Counted from the first letter of the stretch, positions 42,402 to 52,385 are shown. The stretch is 64,000 nt of DNA from Buchnera aphidicola (Muscaphis stroyani) (GCF_005080865.1 NZ_CP034861.1:310001-374000); one strand, 5' to 3'. Notes: generated by a model from the sequence alone, not told the origin. Numbers and translations are program-made.

Positions 42402-43418
42402 TTGTTATTTTCTAAAAATAGTCAACTTATATTGCGTCATTATAAAAAATTCAAAACAAAAAAAGTTTTTTTTTCTGGTAATATTCAAGATACTTCTTCA
42501 TTATTGATATCTTCTATCAGTATAAAAATACACTATCAAAAATATTACCATTGGATGAAATTAAGTCAAAATAAAATTAAAAATCAAAATATAAATACAT
42601 ATTTTTTTTTATCTAAAAAGATAATTAAAAATTATGATACTTTAGTTTACTATTGGCCAAAAAACAAAAATGAAGCAATATTTCAATTAATGCATTTATT
42701 ATCTTTATTTTCAATTGGAACTGAAATTTTTATAGTAGGAGAAAACACTAGTGGAGTTAAAAGTGCATCAACTATTTTAGATAAATGGATGAAATTAGAA
42801 ATTATAGAAAAAGCGAGAAATTCTATTTTAAGTTCAGGATTTTTGATAAAAAATACAAAATTTTCATTAAAAAGTTTTTTTCAAACGCATTCGTGGAAAA
42901 ATGTACTTGTTAAGTCTTTACCAGGTGTTTTTGGTTATAAAAAAATAGATGAAGGAAGTAAGTTGCTTGCATCTACTTTTAAAAAAAGTGTTAGAGGAAA
43001 AGTTTTAGATATCGGCTGTGGATCAGGATTTTTGTCGGCTTATTTATCTTATTTTTCTCCCAATGCTTTTTTTACACTTTTAGACAACAATTTTTATGCT
43101 TTAATATCTAGTAAACATACAATGCAAACCAACAACAATAAATCAAAAATATTAATGAGTGATTTATATTCTAATGTATCTGATAAATTTGATTTAATTA
43201 TTTCTAATCCACCTTTTCATAATGATTTAAAGAAAGATTTTAGTATGATTAAAAAAATTATATCCGAATCTATTAAATATCTAAAATATAAAGGAGAACT
43301 TAGATTTGTTATAAACAGTTGTTTTAATTTTGAGAATTTATTAAAAAAAACATTTAAAAAATACACGATTATTGAAAAAACTAATAAATATAAAGTTTAT
43401 CAGTTGTTTTTAACATAA
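42402..43418 (+). CDS. rsmC: 16S rRNA (guanine-1207-N2) methyltransferase RsmC
   Basis: RsmC methylates G1207 of 16S rRNA in the 30S subunit using SAM. It has 338 residues (E. coli 343), made of two tandem Rossmann-like domains: a degenerate N-terminal half (DTLVYYWPKNKNEA, IFIVGENTSGVKSA) and an active C-terminal half with SAM loop DIGCGSGFLSAYL and catalytic NPPF in IISNPPFHND. The start is TTG at 42402, behind an AAGGA ribosome site (42386-42390); no ATG nearby fits. It stands alone and divergent from minC. Confidence 0.92.
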   Translation: MLFSKNSQLILRHYKKFKTKKVFFSGNIQDTSSLLISSISIKIHYQKYYHWMKLSQNKIKNQNINTYFFLSKKIIKNYDTLVYYWPKNKNEAIFQLMHLLSLFSIGTEIFIVGENTSGVKSASTILDKWMKLEIIEKARNSILSSGFLIKNTKFSLKSFFQTHSWKNVLVKSLPGVFGYKKIDEGSKLLASTFKKSVRGKVLDIGCGSGFLSAYLSYFSPNAFFTLLDNNFYALISSKHTMQTNNNKSKILMSDLYSNVSDKFDLIISNPPFHNDLKKDFSMIKKIISESIKYLKYKGELRFVINSCFNFENLLKKTFKKYTIIEKTNKYKVYQLFLT

Positions 43419-43436
43419 AAATTTTTATTAATTTAT

Positions 43437-43522
43437 TACCCGGAGCGGGACTTGAACCCGCAAAGCTATAAAAAGCCGAGGGATTTTAAGTCCCTTGTGT
43501 CTACCAATTTCACCATCCGGGC
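43437..43522 (-). tRNA. tRNA-Leu (anticodon UAA)
   Basis: A complete 86-nt class II tRNA. The acceptor GCCCGGA pairs with TCCGGGT, the anticodon loop is CTTAAAA (UAA), a long variable arm is present, and the T-loop is GGTTCAAGTCC. CCA is not encoded. It resembles E. coli leuZ. It lies 16 bp downstream of tRNA-Cys on the same strand, in the ancestral cysT-leuZ order. Confidence 0.96.
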
Positions 43523-43538
43523 TATTCAAACTTTTTTG

Positions 43539-43609
43539 AGGCGTATCCCGGAATCGAACCGGGTTAAACGGATTTGCAATCCGCTACATATCCAATCTGT
43601 CAACACGCC
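43539..43609 (-). tRNA. tRNA-Cys (anticodon GCA)
   Basis: A 71-nt cloverleaf. The acceptor GGCGTGT pairs with ATACGCC (one G-U pair), the anticodon stem-loop GCGGATTGCAAATCCG holds GCA, and the discriminator is U73, the key cysteine identity base. CCA is not encoded. The tRNA-Gly (glyW) that precedes it in E. coli is absent. Confidence 0.96.
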
Positions 43610-43777
43610 TATAGAATATTATTAATTAATTTTATCTATTATAGAAAAGAAAGAAAAAAAATACAAATTATTTTTAACAAAATTCTTGATAACATTTAAT
43701 AAAAAAAAGTTTTATATCAATTTTATTGATAAATTTGTTTTAAAAAATTTTATTTTAATAAAAAAATTATAATTATC

Positions 43778-43805
43778 TTTACATTCAGGATTATACTAGT
43801 ATAGT
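43778..43805 (+). promoter_or_regulatory. Probable promoter of tRNA-Ser
   Basis: A TTTACA -35 (43778-43783), a 16-bp spacer and a TATAGT -10 (43800-43805) are present, with a start expected about 40 bp before the tRNA. The -10 overlaps the palindrome ATACTAGTAT. Confidence 0.4.
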
Positions 43806-43851
43806 ATTACAAAAATTAGTAAAAAGTTTATTTCATACCTTAAACAATATT

Positions 43852-43936
43852 GGAGAGGTGGCCGAGAGGCTTAAGGCAGCGGTCTTGAAAACCGCCGATG
43901 AGAAATCGTCCGAGAGTTCGAATCTCTCCCTCTCCG
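43852..43936 (+). tRNA. tRNA-Ser (anticodon UGA)
   Basis: An 85-nt class II tRNA. The acceptor GGAGAGG pairs with CCTCTCC, the anticodon stem-loop CGGTCTTGAAAACCG holds UGA, a long variable arm is present, the T-loop is TTCGAAT, and the discriminator is G73. CCA is not encoded. It is the substrate of SerS, encoded in this window. Confidence 0.97.
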
Positions 43937-44017
43937 AAAATATATTACTTAAAATTATAATAATCTTATATTTATTAAAAATTTATTCCGATATAAAAAC
44001 TGCATTACTTTTTATTT

Positions 44018-45076
44018 CTAAGATACAACTTCAATCTCTACGCGACGATCAGGAGCCAAGCAACTTATTAATAAAGAACGATTTTTAATATCTTTACATA
44101 CTTGATTTGTTAAAGAATTTATATCTCCCATTCCTTGAATTTTAATTATATCTCTAGAAAATCCTCTAGAAATTAAATAGTTTTTAACAGCATAAGCGCG
44201 ATCTTCAGATAATTTTTGATTATAGTCTCTATTGCCTATTTTATCAGAATATCCTGAAAGAATAATAGAAACATTTGTTAATTTTTTATCACTTATTTCG
44301 TCATTTAATACTTCTAATTTATCGTAAGCAATTGGTTTTATCTCTGCGCTGTTAAAGGGAAAATTAATATTTTCTCTGAGTTCAATATTTTTTGAATTTG
44401 TAAATTCAGAATTGCATAATGATGGAATTACTGCATGATTATTATGAGATTGACCGAATTTCCATCCAAAAGAAAGTACTGTATCTCCTAAAGAAGGATG
44501 CATTGATAAACTCGCAATATTCTGTATAGTGCTTTTCCATGTATAATCTATTCTAGCAAAAAATTGTTCCTTAAAAATATATTCAGCTCCCAAAGTAAAA
44601 GTTGGAAGTAACTTACTTTTTTTACTAATCAAATTTTTTAAACCTTTTTCCTCTAAAAGATCATCCCAAAGAATTGTTCCACCTAATCGGCTATAGAGAT
44701 GAAAATTATTTGTTATAGGATATGATAATTTTGTTGCAATCTGAAAATTGTTGTCTTTAAGAGATTCTTGATCTTTTAGAAGTGTTTCATGTCGAAGCAT
44801 TAAATACGAGAAAAAACCACTGGTATCATTTTCAGCTTCAAAAGAAAAATATGGATTAATATCATACCCCAAAAACACACTAAAAGTAGGAGAATAGAAA
44901 TTATTTTTACTATTTTCAGATTTATTTAACGATTTAGAATCAGATTTATAGTTAAAAACATTTAAATTAGACCATCCCAGTTTTGTTCCTACATACCATC
45001 CATTTTGTTCTTTTGCCTGAACGGAAACAACTAAGCTAGCTAGAAATAATACTATGATAGCAGCTTGTTTTTTCAT
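44018..45076 (-). CDS. ompA: Outer membrane protein A
   Basis: OmpA is an outer-membrane eight-strand barrel with a periplasmic peptidoglycan-binding domain. It has 352 residues from the ATG at 45076 (TGGAG ribosome site; MKKQAAIIVLFLASL signal peptide ending near QAKEQ). An in-frame ATG 12 bp upstream is less likely. Barrel landmarks are GWYVGTKLGWS and LSYPITNNFHLYSRLGG. The C-terminal OmpA domain has the peptidoglycan site in YNQKLSEDRAYAVKNYL and the disulfide Cys pair near CKDIKNRSLLISC. The Pro-Ala hinge of E. coli is replaced by an unrelated stretch. It is the major porin-like surface protein here. Confidence 0.95.
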   Translation of the reverse strand: MKKQAAIIVLFLASLVVSVQAKEQNGWYVGTKLGWSNLNVFNYKSDSKSLNKSENSKNNFYSPTFSVFLGYDINPYFSFEAENDTSGFFSYLMLRHETLLKDQESLKDNNFQIATKLSYPITNNFHLYSRLGGTILWDDLLEEKGLKNLISKKSKLLPTFTLGAEYIFKEQFFARIDYTWKSTIQNIASLSMHPSLGDTVLSFGWKFGQSHNNHAVIPSLCNSEFTNSKNIELRENINFPFNSAEIKPIAYDKLEVLNDEISDKKLTNVSIILSGYSDKIGNRDYNQKLSEDRAYAVKNYLISRGFSRDIIKIQGMGDINSLTNQVCKDIKNRSLLISCLAPDRRVEIEVVS

Positions 45077-45303
45077 TTGACACTCCATTATTCTTAAAAT
45101 GTATTATGATTAGTATAAATATGAATAAACTACTATTATTTACATAAAGAATCATATTTAATGTTGAGAGCACTTATCAATATTACCAATAAAATATATG
45201 CATTTTCTTTACTAGTTAAATAAAATCAAATAAATGCATCATATATGAAATACTTCATTAATAACATTGATAATTTTTAATTATTGATGCAATTTATATT
45301 ATA

Positions 45304-46845
45304 TTACTTTATCTTTAAAGATAGACAAGAAAAATTTAATAAACGAATACCTAAAAAATATAATGAGATTAAATATGAAGCTCCAGAAATAAATAAAACA
45401 AATAACAAACGAACCAATTTATAAAAAAAAGAACCTACTTCCCAAGAAGGCATAAAATTTAAAGTAAAGAACAAAAAGAAAATCATCGTCAATATCGAAA
45501 AAATTAAACGCACAAAAAAAATTAAATCTTTATATTTAAAACAAATTAATTTTTTTTGATTTAATTTCCAAAAAAGAAAAAAAAAGTTCATCCATCCACT
45601 AATGCTTATAGAAAGCGCAAGACCTACTTGTTGAAAATAAAAAATTAAAATTGGGTTCATTGCCTGTGTTAAAAATAAAGTGAATATTGAAATATTTACA
45701 GGAATTTTAATTTCTTCAAAAGAATAGAACGCAGAAGACAAAATTTTTATTAAAATAAAAGATACTAAACCAAATGAATATGCTTCTAATATCTTATGTA
45801 TCATTAAAACATCAAAATCTGTGAATTTACCATGCTTGAAAAGGACAATAACTAATGGTTTTGAAAGAAAAAAAAGAATAACAGAACTAGGTAACGAAAA
45901 TATTAATCCAATTTTTAATCCTGAGTTCAAAAGAGATTTAAATTCAGATTTATTAATATAATAACTTTTAGAAAAAAATGAAAATAAAACAGTACTTAAT
46001 GAAACTCCTAAAATTCCAATAGGAAACTCAATTAATCTATCAGCATAGTACATCCAAGACACAGAACCAAAATTAAGTAATGAAATAAAAATATTATTAA
46101 AAATCAAAGAAATCTGATTAGCTGAAGATCCTAAAATAGAAGGCACTATTTTTTTTAAAACTCTTAAAAGACCAATATTTTTAAAATTAATTTTTGGTAT
46201 AACTAACATATTTATTTTATATAAATACAAACATTGATAAAAAAGTTGAAAACATCCACCTATAGTGACTGACCATGCTAATGAAATAATACGAGGACTA
46301 TAATAAGAACTAAAAAAAATAGAAAAAATGATAATGCTAATATTTAAAAGACAAGGAGAAAACGCAGGAATGGAAAAATATCCCCAACTATTTAAAATAG
46401 ATGAAAAAAATGAAGAAAGAGAAACAAAAAAAATATATGGAAACATAATTTGTAGTAAATGTACTGACACCTTTAAAAGATCTGGTGATTTTGCAAAACC
46501 AGGAGCACTAATTAAAATTAAATAACGAGACCATACTATTCCTAATACTGTAATTATTATTAATATCAAAATCATCAAACTTAAAACTGAAGAAATAAAA
46601 TTTTTTATGCATTTTCCGTTTTTTTGAGTCTTATATTTCATTAAAACAGGTACAAAAGATTGACAAAAAACTCCTTCTGAAAAAATACAACGTAAAAAAT
46701 TAGAAATTTTAAAAGCAATAAAAAAAGCATCAGTAAACATAGAAGTACCAAATGTATTAGCAATTAAAACATCACGAAAAAAACCTAATACACGAGATAT
46801 GAGAGTCATAATACTTACTGATATTAAAGATTTTAAAAGATTCAT
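45304..46845 (-). CDS. murJ: Lipid II flippase MurJ (MviN)
   Basis: MurJ flips the peptidoglycan precursor lipid II across the inner membrane. It has 513 residues (E. coli 511) and about 14 hydrophobic segments. The N-terminus SLISVSIMTLISRVLGFFRD and the FFIAFKISNFLRCIFSEG stretch match the family, including the conserved Arg residues of the central cavity and the DRLIEFPIGILGVSLSTV segment. It is intact despite high A/T content. ompA lies downstream on the same strand, 227 bp away; pyrC is divergent. Confidence 0.95.
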   Translation of the reverse strand: MNLLKSLISVSIMTLISRVLGFFRDVLIANTFGTSMFTDAFFIAFKISNFLRCIFSEGVFCQSFVPVLMKYKTQKNGKCIKNFISSVLSLMILILIIITVLGIVWSRYLILISAPGFAKSPDLLKVSVHLLQIMFPYIFFVSLSSFFSSILNSWGYFSIPAFSPCLLNISIIIFSIFFSSYYSPRIISLAWSVTIGGCFQLFYQCLYLYKINMLVIPKINFKNIGLLRVLKKIVPSILGSSANQISLIFNNIFISLLNFGSVSWMYYADRLIEFPIGILGVSLSTVLFSFFSKSYYINKSEFKSLLNSGLKIGLIFSLPSSVILFFLSKPLVIVLFKHGKFTDFDVLMIHKILEAYSFGLVSFILIKILSSAFYSFEEIKIPVNISIFTLFLTQAMNPILIFYFQQVGLALSISISGWMNFFFLFWKLNQKKLICFKYKDLIFFVRLIFSILTMIFFLFFTLNFMPSWEVGSFFYKLVRLLFVLFISGASYLISLYFLGIRLLNFSCLSLKIK

Positions 46846-47015
46846 TCCAAAAATAACCTGTTATTTTAATTTTAAAAATAAGGTATATAAAAATTTTTTT
46901 TACTATATACAAGAATGTTTCTATTTATATGTTATATTTTATGTTTTGGACAACTAAAAATGTATTTACTTTAAATAAAATTTTAATTATAAATAAGATT
47001 AATAATGGAAAGATA

Positions 47016-48065
47016 ATGTCAAAAAATATAAAAAAAATAACCATTACTAAACCCGATGACTGGCACGTTCATTTAAGAGACAATTTTATTTTAAACCGAG
47101 TTATAAACTATACGGGTCAATTTTATAAAAGAGCGATTATTATGCCAAATCTTTACAATCCTATTGTTGATTGTAAAAAAAGTATTGCTTATCGTGATAG
47201 AATTTTAAAATCTATGAAATTTAATTGTAAATTTCAGCCATTAATGACTTGTTATTTGACAGAATCTACTTCAATTAAAGAATTAGAAAGAGGTTTTTAC
47301 GAAAAAATCTTTATAGCGGCCAAACTTTATCCAATTCGATCTACAACAAATTCAAACAAAGGAATTAAAAAAATAGATAATGTTTATTTTATTTTAAAAC
47401 GTATGGAAGAAATTGGAATGCCATTGCTAATTCATGGAGAAGAAACTGATTTAAATATTGATATTTATGATAGAGAGTCAAAATTTATTGAAAATACTTT
47501 AAAACCTTTACGTTTAAAATTTCCAAAACTTAAAATAGTTTTAGAACATATTACAACTAAAGAAGCAATAGATTACATAAAAGAAAACGATCCATTTTAT
47601 TTATCTGCAACAATTACACCGCATCATTTAATGTTTAATCGTAACGATATGTTGATTCATGGAATAAAACCCTATTTTTACTGTTCTCCTATTTTAAAAA
47701 GAAAAAATCATCAAATTGCATTAAGACAAGCCATTGCTAGAGGGGACAAACACTTTTTTTTAGGAAGTGATACAGCTCCACACCTGGATCATCATAAAAT
47801 TAATAAAACTGGACAAGCAGGAATATTTAATGCTCCTTCTTCTTTATTAGCATACATTACAGTTTTTGAAGAAATGAATGCTTTAAATCAATTTGAATCT
47901 TTTTGTTCGAAAAATGGACCTAAATTTTATAATATGCCCATTAACAAAGAAAAAATTACTTTTGTTCGAAAACCATTTAAAGTTATAAAAAAAATTCAGA
48001 TAGGAAATAATATTATTATTCCATTTTTATCTGGTCAAACCTTAAATTGGTCTGTATACATTTAA
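47016..48065 (+). CDS. pyrC: Dihydroorotase
   Basis: PyrC cyclises carbamoyl-aspartate to dihydroorotate in pyrimidine synthesis. It has 349 residues (E. coli 348) from the ATG at 47016 (GGAAAG ribosome site); the open frame to 46929 has no homology. Zinc ligands include His17 and His19 in PDDWHVHLRD, the carbamylated Lys in AAKLYP, the His of HGEE and of EHITT, and the Asp in LGSDTAPH. It is a class II (PyrC, not PyrX) enzyme. It is convergent with flgN. Confidence 0.97.
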   Translation: MSKNIKKITITKPDDWHVHLRDNFILNRVINYTGQFYKRAIIMPNLYNPIVDCKKSIAYRDRILKSMKFNCKFQPLMTCYLTESTSIKELERGFYEKIFIAAKLYPIRSTTNSNKGIKKIDNVYFILKRMEEIGMPLLIHGEETDLNIDIYDRESKFIENTLKPLRLKFPKLKIVLEHITTKEAIDYIKENDPFYLSATITPHHLMFNRNDMLIHGIKPYFYCSPILKRKNHQIALRQAIARGDKHFFLGSDTAPHLDHHKINKTGQAGIFNAPSSLLAYITVFEEMNALNQFESFCSKNGPKFYNMPINKEKITFVRKPFKVIKKIQIGNNIIIPFLSGQTLNWSVYI

Positions 48066-48115
48066 TCTATAAATTCAAACGTTATCCAATATAAAGATAG
48101 TTTTTTGTTAAATAT

Positions 48116-48529
48116 TTATTGTGATTCCAAATTTCCATCAACATTATAAATAATTTTTTTATTATGCGCATTTAGTAAATCTAAAAAATGTTGATTTAAA
48201 TACATTCTATGATTTAACAGCTTTTTATTTTTAAAGTTTAATTCCTTTAAAATCAAAGACTGATCAACAATATTTTCCCAAACTTTTTTTAATTTTGGTT
48301 TATTAACATAGGGTTTAAATATATTGTATTTTTTTTCTAAAATACATCGATTTTTATTAGCACTCAACAATTTTTTTATCAAAATTTTTTTATCCTTACC
48401 AATACATTGAAGCATAACTGCTATATTATCTTTAGAATCTAATAAAATATTGTGCTCTTGATATGTTATATCTCTCAAAAAAAATAAAATTTGTTCAGTA
48501 ATTTTTATGATATTTATAAGTTTTTTCAT
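48116..48529 (-). CDS. flgN: Flagellar export chaperone FlgN
   Basis: FlgN binds the hook-filament junction proteins FlgK and FlgL in the cytoplasm and delivers them to the export gate. It has 137 residues (E. coli 138), all-helical by composition. Overall identity is low, but the C-terminal half (LNQHFLDLLNAHN, IIYNVDGN) lines up with E. coli FlgN, and its place after flgA is the enteric one. FlgM, normally between them, is missing. Only FlgK remains as a client in this cluster. Confidence 0.8.
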   Translation of the reverse strand: MKKLINIIKITEQILFFLRDITYQEHNILLDSKDNIAVMLQCIGKDKKILIKKLLSANKNRCILEKKYNIFKPYVNKPKLKKVWENIVDQSLILKELNFKNKKLLNHRMYLNQHFLDLLNAHNKKIIYNVDGNLESQ

Positions 48530-48630
48530 TTAACTTATTCCGTTTATATTTATTTCTTTTAAAAATTTTTTTATATAGTAAAATAAAAAATAAAAAAGTT
48601 AATTATTCATATTTCTTTAAAAAAATATTT

Positions 48631-49290
48631 TTACATGAAGACAATTACTTCACCATTTTCGTTTACTTTTCCATTAATGACATTATTATTGTTAATTTTA
48701 ACTCGTACATTTTCATTATTAGCAGCATTTTCTAACGCTTTGCCTTTAGTGAAAATAATAAAATTAACTCCATGGACTACGATATTGACCATTTGATTTA
48801 TTTTAACTAACCATAATGGACGTACCATAAAAGAAGTTACTGGCTGAAATGGGAAAATATCACGTAAACTAACTTTATTTATTACATCTTTCATTTGAAA
48901 GTATGTATGATTAGGCAAAGTATCCAAACGTCCAATTATAATTTTTAAATCTGATTCTTTGATTCGAGAACCTCTTAGAATTTTTTTATTTGCCGTTACA
49001 TATTCTCCTTCAACTTGAACTTCAACCTGTAAATATTGGCGATCTTTTCCGCAAGTGTAAAGGACTTCAATTAAACCAAAATAATGAAAATTTTGTAATA
49101 ATGAAAAAAATGGTCTTTTACAGAAAATATTTTTTTTAAGTTGAGTGTGTAATATTACATGGATTTTTTTATTATCAAACAAATGATTTTTCTCGAAAAA
49201 ATGAGTTAATTGATCAGTTAAGTTAAAAGCATTGACTCTAAAAGACAAAAAAAATAAAAAAAAATAAAAAATTGCTTTCAATACTGTCAT
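48631..49290 (-). CDS. flgA: Flagellar P-ring assembly chaperone FlgA
   Basis: FlgA helps FlgI polymerise into the P ring in the periplasm. It has 219 residues, the same as E. coli. A signal peptide (MTVLKAIFYFFLFFLSFRVNA) is followed by the SAF domain (RYLQVEVQVEGEYV, ILRGSRIKESDL, GRLDTLP, VSLRDI) and a C-terminal ARVRI-type strand region ending GEVIVFM. It faces flgBCDEFGHIJK across a 285-bp spacer and precedes flgN on its own strand. Confidence 0.93.
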   Translation of the reverse strand: MTVLKAIFYFFLFFLSFRVNAFNLTDQLTHFFEKNHLFDNKKIHVILHTQLKKNIFCKRPFFSLLQNFHYFGLIEVLYTCGKDRQYLQVEVQVEGEYVTANKKILRGSRIKESDLKIIIGRLDTLPNHTYFQMKDVINKVSLRDIFPFQPVTSFMVRPLWLVKINQMVNIVVHGVNFIIFTKGKALENAANNENVRVKINNNNVINGKVNENGEVIVFM

Positions 49291-49575
49291 TTTATTCCCT
49301 TTTGTATTAATTTATTAAGTAAAAGATATAGTTATTGTCGAGATATAGTTTAAAAAAATATTTAATTTAAATTAAATAATATTAATACAAAGGTTGCTTG
49401 AAAGTACATACATATAGAGTTATTTTTTAGAAAAAAGATTAAATAATAAAAAATTTTTGATATTATAAATATTCTTTATTTAACTTAAGATTAACTGATA
49501 TATCAAGTGTTAACTAAAAATTTTGTGTATTATATATTAAGTAAACTTTTCAAAAAATATAAAAGAGATAAAAAA

Positions 49576-49986
49576 ATGTTTGAAAAAATTAATAAAAGTT
49601 TTGATTTCAATCAAAATGTATTAAATCTATACTCAAAGAGACAAGAAATTTTAACTTCAAATATAGCTAACTCTGATACTCCTGGATACAAAGCAATGGA
49701 TATTAGCTTTAAAAATGAATTTAATAAAATAATAAATAAAAATAACATGAGAAATAAAGAAATTTTTTTAACTAAAACATCTCCTTATCACTTAGATTTA
49801 CATAAAAATGTTTTATCTTCAATTAAAATAATACCGGTAAAATCGAATGAAATAAAAAAAAATAAAAATACTGTAGATATGAATCGAGAAAGAATACAAT
49901 TCATACAAAATAGTTTAAAATATCAATCAAGTTTAGCATTTATAAAAAATGAAATTAAAAATATAATGCATGTTTTACAGGGATAA
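49576..49986 (+). CDS. flgB: Flagellar proximal rod protein FlgB
   Basis: FlgB is a proximal rod subunit next to the MS ring. It has 136 residues (E. coli 138) from the ATG at 49576, with an AGAG ribosome site; an in-frame GTG at 49507 is ignored. The N-terminal rod motif [15 protein letters not shown] and the C-terminal [21 protein letters not shown] are classic. It is the first gene of the flgB-K run; 6 bp separate it from flgC. Confidence 0.94.
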   Translation: MFEKINKSFDFNQNVLNLYSKRQEILTSNIANSDTPGYKAMDISFKNEFNKIINKNNMRNKEIFLTKTSPYHLDLHKNVLSSIKIIPVKSNEIKKNKNTVDMNRERIQFIQNSLKYQSSLAFIKNEIKNIMHVLQG

Positions 49987-49992
49987 ACAATC

Positions 49993-50403
49993 ATGTCTTT
50001 AACTAGAGCATTGGACATAGCCGGTTCAGCAATGACGGCGCAGTCACAAAAAATAAGTGTTATTGCTAGCAATTTAGCAAATTCAGAAAGCGTAGTGTAT
50101 AAAAATGGGAGTTTTTTTCCATATATTGCAAAAAAAGTTATTTTTAAATTAAATTCTTTAGAAAACAATGATATAGGAGGCGTAAAAGTATTAAAAATAG
50201 TAAACGATTCTGCTCCTTTAAAAAAAATGTATGATCCATTTAATCCAATGGCTAATAAACAAGGATACGTCTTAACTTCAAATGTTAACCCAATCACTGA
50301 AACTATAAATAATATTTCAGCAGCAAGGAGTTATCAAGCAAATGTAGAAGTCTTAAAAACTATAAAATCAATGATAATCAAAACATTAACACTGAGTGAA
50401 TAA
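49993..50403 (+). CDS. flgC: Flagellar proximal rod protein FlgC
   Basis: FlgC is a rod subunit. It has 136 residues (E. coli 134). It has the N-terminal motif AGSAMTAQSQKISVIASNLANSE, the YVLTSNVNPITET stretch near the C-terminus and the coiled SYQANVEVLKTIKSMI end. It is tightly spaced with flgB and flgD, in one operon. Confidence 0.95.
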   Translation: MSLTRALDIAGSAMTAQSQKISVIASNLANSESVVYKNGSFFPYIAKKVIFKLNSLENNDIGGVKVLKIVNDSAPLKKMYDPFNPMANKQGYVLTSNVNPITETINNISAARSYQANVEVLKTIKSMIIKTLTLSE

Positions 50404-50422
50404 AAAATCACGAGAGAAATAA

Positions 50423-51103
50423 ATGAATACTATTAACAATATTAATTCATCTATAGAAAATCCGTTCGTAGATTCATATAAAAAAAACGTAAAAACAGAA
50501 TCTAATGCATTAGATTTACAAAAAAACTTTTTAAGTTTATTAATTACTCAAATTAAAAATCAAGACCCTACAGATCCCATAAAAAACACTGAATTAACAT
50601 CGCAATTAGCTCAAATAAATACTGCTACTGGAATTGAAAGATTAAATGACACTGTTGGGAAGTTTTCTAATCAGTTAAATACAACCCAAAAAATTCAAAT
50701 TTCTTCTTTAATTGGGCATCACGTTATGATTCCTAGTTCTCAAGTTGTACATACTGATATAGAAGATACTAAATTTGGTGTAGAATTAATCGGAAACGCA
50801 ACGTTAGTTCGAATACAGATCGAAGATAATAATAGAAAAATTGTGTATGTTAAAGAAATGAAAAATTGTAAACCAGGTGTATATAATTTTACATGGAATG
50901 GTGAAGATTTAGATAAAAAAAGAGTAGAAACTGGAAAATATAATCTTTATGTTACAGCTCAAGAAGAAAATCAAGATGTTCCAGTGAGAGGTTTAAGAGA
51001 AGCTTTAGTCAATGGTATTATCACAACCTCTGATGATCCTATCATTGATCTTGGTATTTCTGGGACAACAACACTTTCTAATATTCAAAAAATTATTCAA
51101 TAA
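50423..51103 (+). CDS. flgD: Hook assembly scaffold FlgD
   Basis: FlgD caps the growing hook and lets FlgE assemble. It has 226 residues (E. coli 231). The N-terminal export and cap segment FLSLLITQIKNQDPTDPIKNTELTSQLAQ is the family signature. The C-terminal Tudor/FnIII-like body has FTWNGEDLDKKRVETGKY. It lies between flgC and flgE. Confidence 0.94.
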   Translation: MNTINNINSSIENPFVDSYKKNVKTESNALDLQKNFLSLLITQIKNQDPTDPIKNTELTSQLAQINTATGIERLNDTVGKFSNQLNTTQKIQISSLIGHHVMIPSSQVVHTDIEDTKFGVELIGNATLVRIQIEDNNRKIVYVKEMKNCKPGVYNFTWNGEDLDKKRVETGKYNLYVTAQEENQDVPVRGLREALVNGIITTSDDPIIDLGISGTTTLSNIQKIIQ

Positions 51104-51149
51104 CGCATTATTTAATTTAAAACGAATAACACATAAGGAGTAAAAACTT

Positions 51150-52361
51150 GTGTCTCTTATAGAAGCTATTAGTGGATTATTTATTAGCAGCAGTAATATA
51201 GATCTTGTATCTAATAATATTGCCAATGCATCAACAATAGGATTTAAATCAAGCACTCTTTCTCTACACAATATAGTATCCGATTCGTTTGAATCTACAG
51301 AAAAAAAAACATCTGGAGTTGGTATATCAAATTTTGTTCAAAATTTTAATAATGGTGCATTTATTGAAACTGGTAAAGATTTAGATTTGAGTATTTCGAA
51401 CAATGGTTTTTTCCGAGTATTAGACTCTAATGGTCAAGTTCATTATACAAGAAATGGTCAATTTTTGATTGATAAAAACTTTAATATTGTTAATTTTCAA
51501 GGCATGTATTTAACCGGAAGAAATAATTCTTTATTTCAAAGAAAATTAAGCAATTCATCTAACTTAGAGCCTATAAATTTAAAAAATTATCGTATATTAA
51601 AAGCTAAACCAACAACAAAAATAACACTCAGTCCAATTTTAAATTCTGATGTACATTTAAATAACACTGAAAATATAGAAAAATATAATACTCAAATCAC
51701 TATTTATAATAAAGATGGACAACCGCAAATATTGGAAATAAATTTCGCAAAAAATGATCTTAAAAAATGGCGCGTACACATAAAATCTAAAAATGTTTTT
51801 AATAACTCTTCTGAACAAAACATCATTGATAAAATCTGTAATTTAGAATTTGATGATAATGGAAAATTAAGCTCTTCCCCTAATTTTGATATTTCATTAA
51901 ATGATAAATTTAAAAACAATAAAATTACTTTAGATTTTACAGGAACTGTAGAATCGTCAAATAATAAAGATCTTTTTTTAAACGCAATTCATCAAGACGG
52001 GTATGAACAAGGCTCTTTAAAAACACTTAATGTTCTTAAAAATGGAAAAATTATTAGCTATTATTCTAATCAAAAAACACAAGAAATAAGTCAAATAGTC
52101 TTATCAAAATTTGTTAATCCAGAAAAATTAAAACCTGAAAGCGGAAACGTTTGGTCTGCAACAAAAGATTCTGGAAAAGAAGAAATAGGCAATGCAGGTT
52201 GTTTAGGTTTTGGAGAAATATTATCAAAAACTCTGGAAACATCTAACGTAGATTTAAATAAAGAACTTATTAATATGATTGTGGCACAACGTAACTATCA
52301 ATCTAGCGCTCAGGCCTTTAAAGCAGAAGATAAAATAGTAAACACATTAATAAATTTATGA
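51150..52361 (+). CDS. flgE: Flagellar hook protein FlgE
   Basis: FlgE is the hook subunit. It has 403 residues (E. coli 402). The start is GTG at 51150 behind a good AAGGAG; the overlapping TTG is out of frame. The N-terminal rod-type motif SNNIANASTIGFKSS, the SNNGFFRV hook motif and the C-terminal LETSNVDLNKELINMIVAQRNYQS are intact, with the full D1/D2 core between them. The hook is therefore still buildable. Confidence 0.96.
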   Translation: MSLIEAISGLFISSSNIDLVSNNIANASTIGFKSSTLSLHNIVSDSFESTEKKTSGVGISNFVQNFNNGAFIETGKDLDLSISNNGFFRVLDSNGQVHYTRNGQFLIDKNFNIVNFQGMYLTGRNNSLFQRKLSNSSNLEPINLKNYRILKAKPTTKITLSPILNSDVHLNNTENIEKYNTQITIYNKDGQPQILEINFAKNDLKKWRVHIKSKNVFNNSSEQNIIDKICNLEFDDNGKLSSSPNFDISLNDKFKNNKITLDFTGTVESSNNKDLFLNAIHQDGYEQGSLKTLNVLKNGKIISYYSNQKTQEISQIVLSKFVNPEKLKPESGNVWSATKDSGKEEIGNAGCLGFGEILSKTLETSNVDLNKELINMIVAQRNYQSSAQAFKAEDKIVNTLINL

Positions 52362-52385
52362 TGAATTCAGGATAAATAATGTAAA

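Noticed and set aside
43858..44088. Open frame overlapping tRNA-Ser
   Set aside because: It begins inside the tRNA and runs over the ompA 3' end on the other strand; its apparent codons are those of the tRNA and the antisense of ompA.
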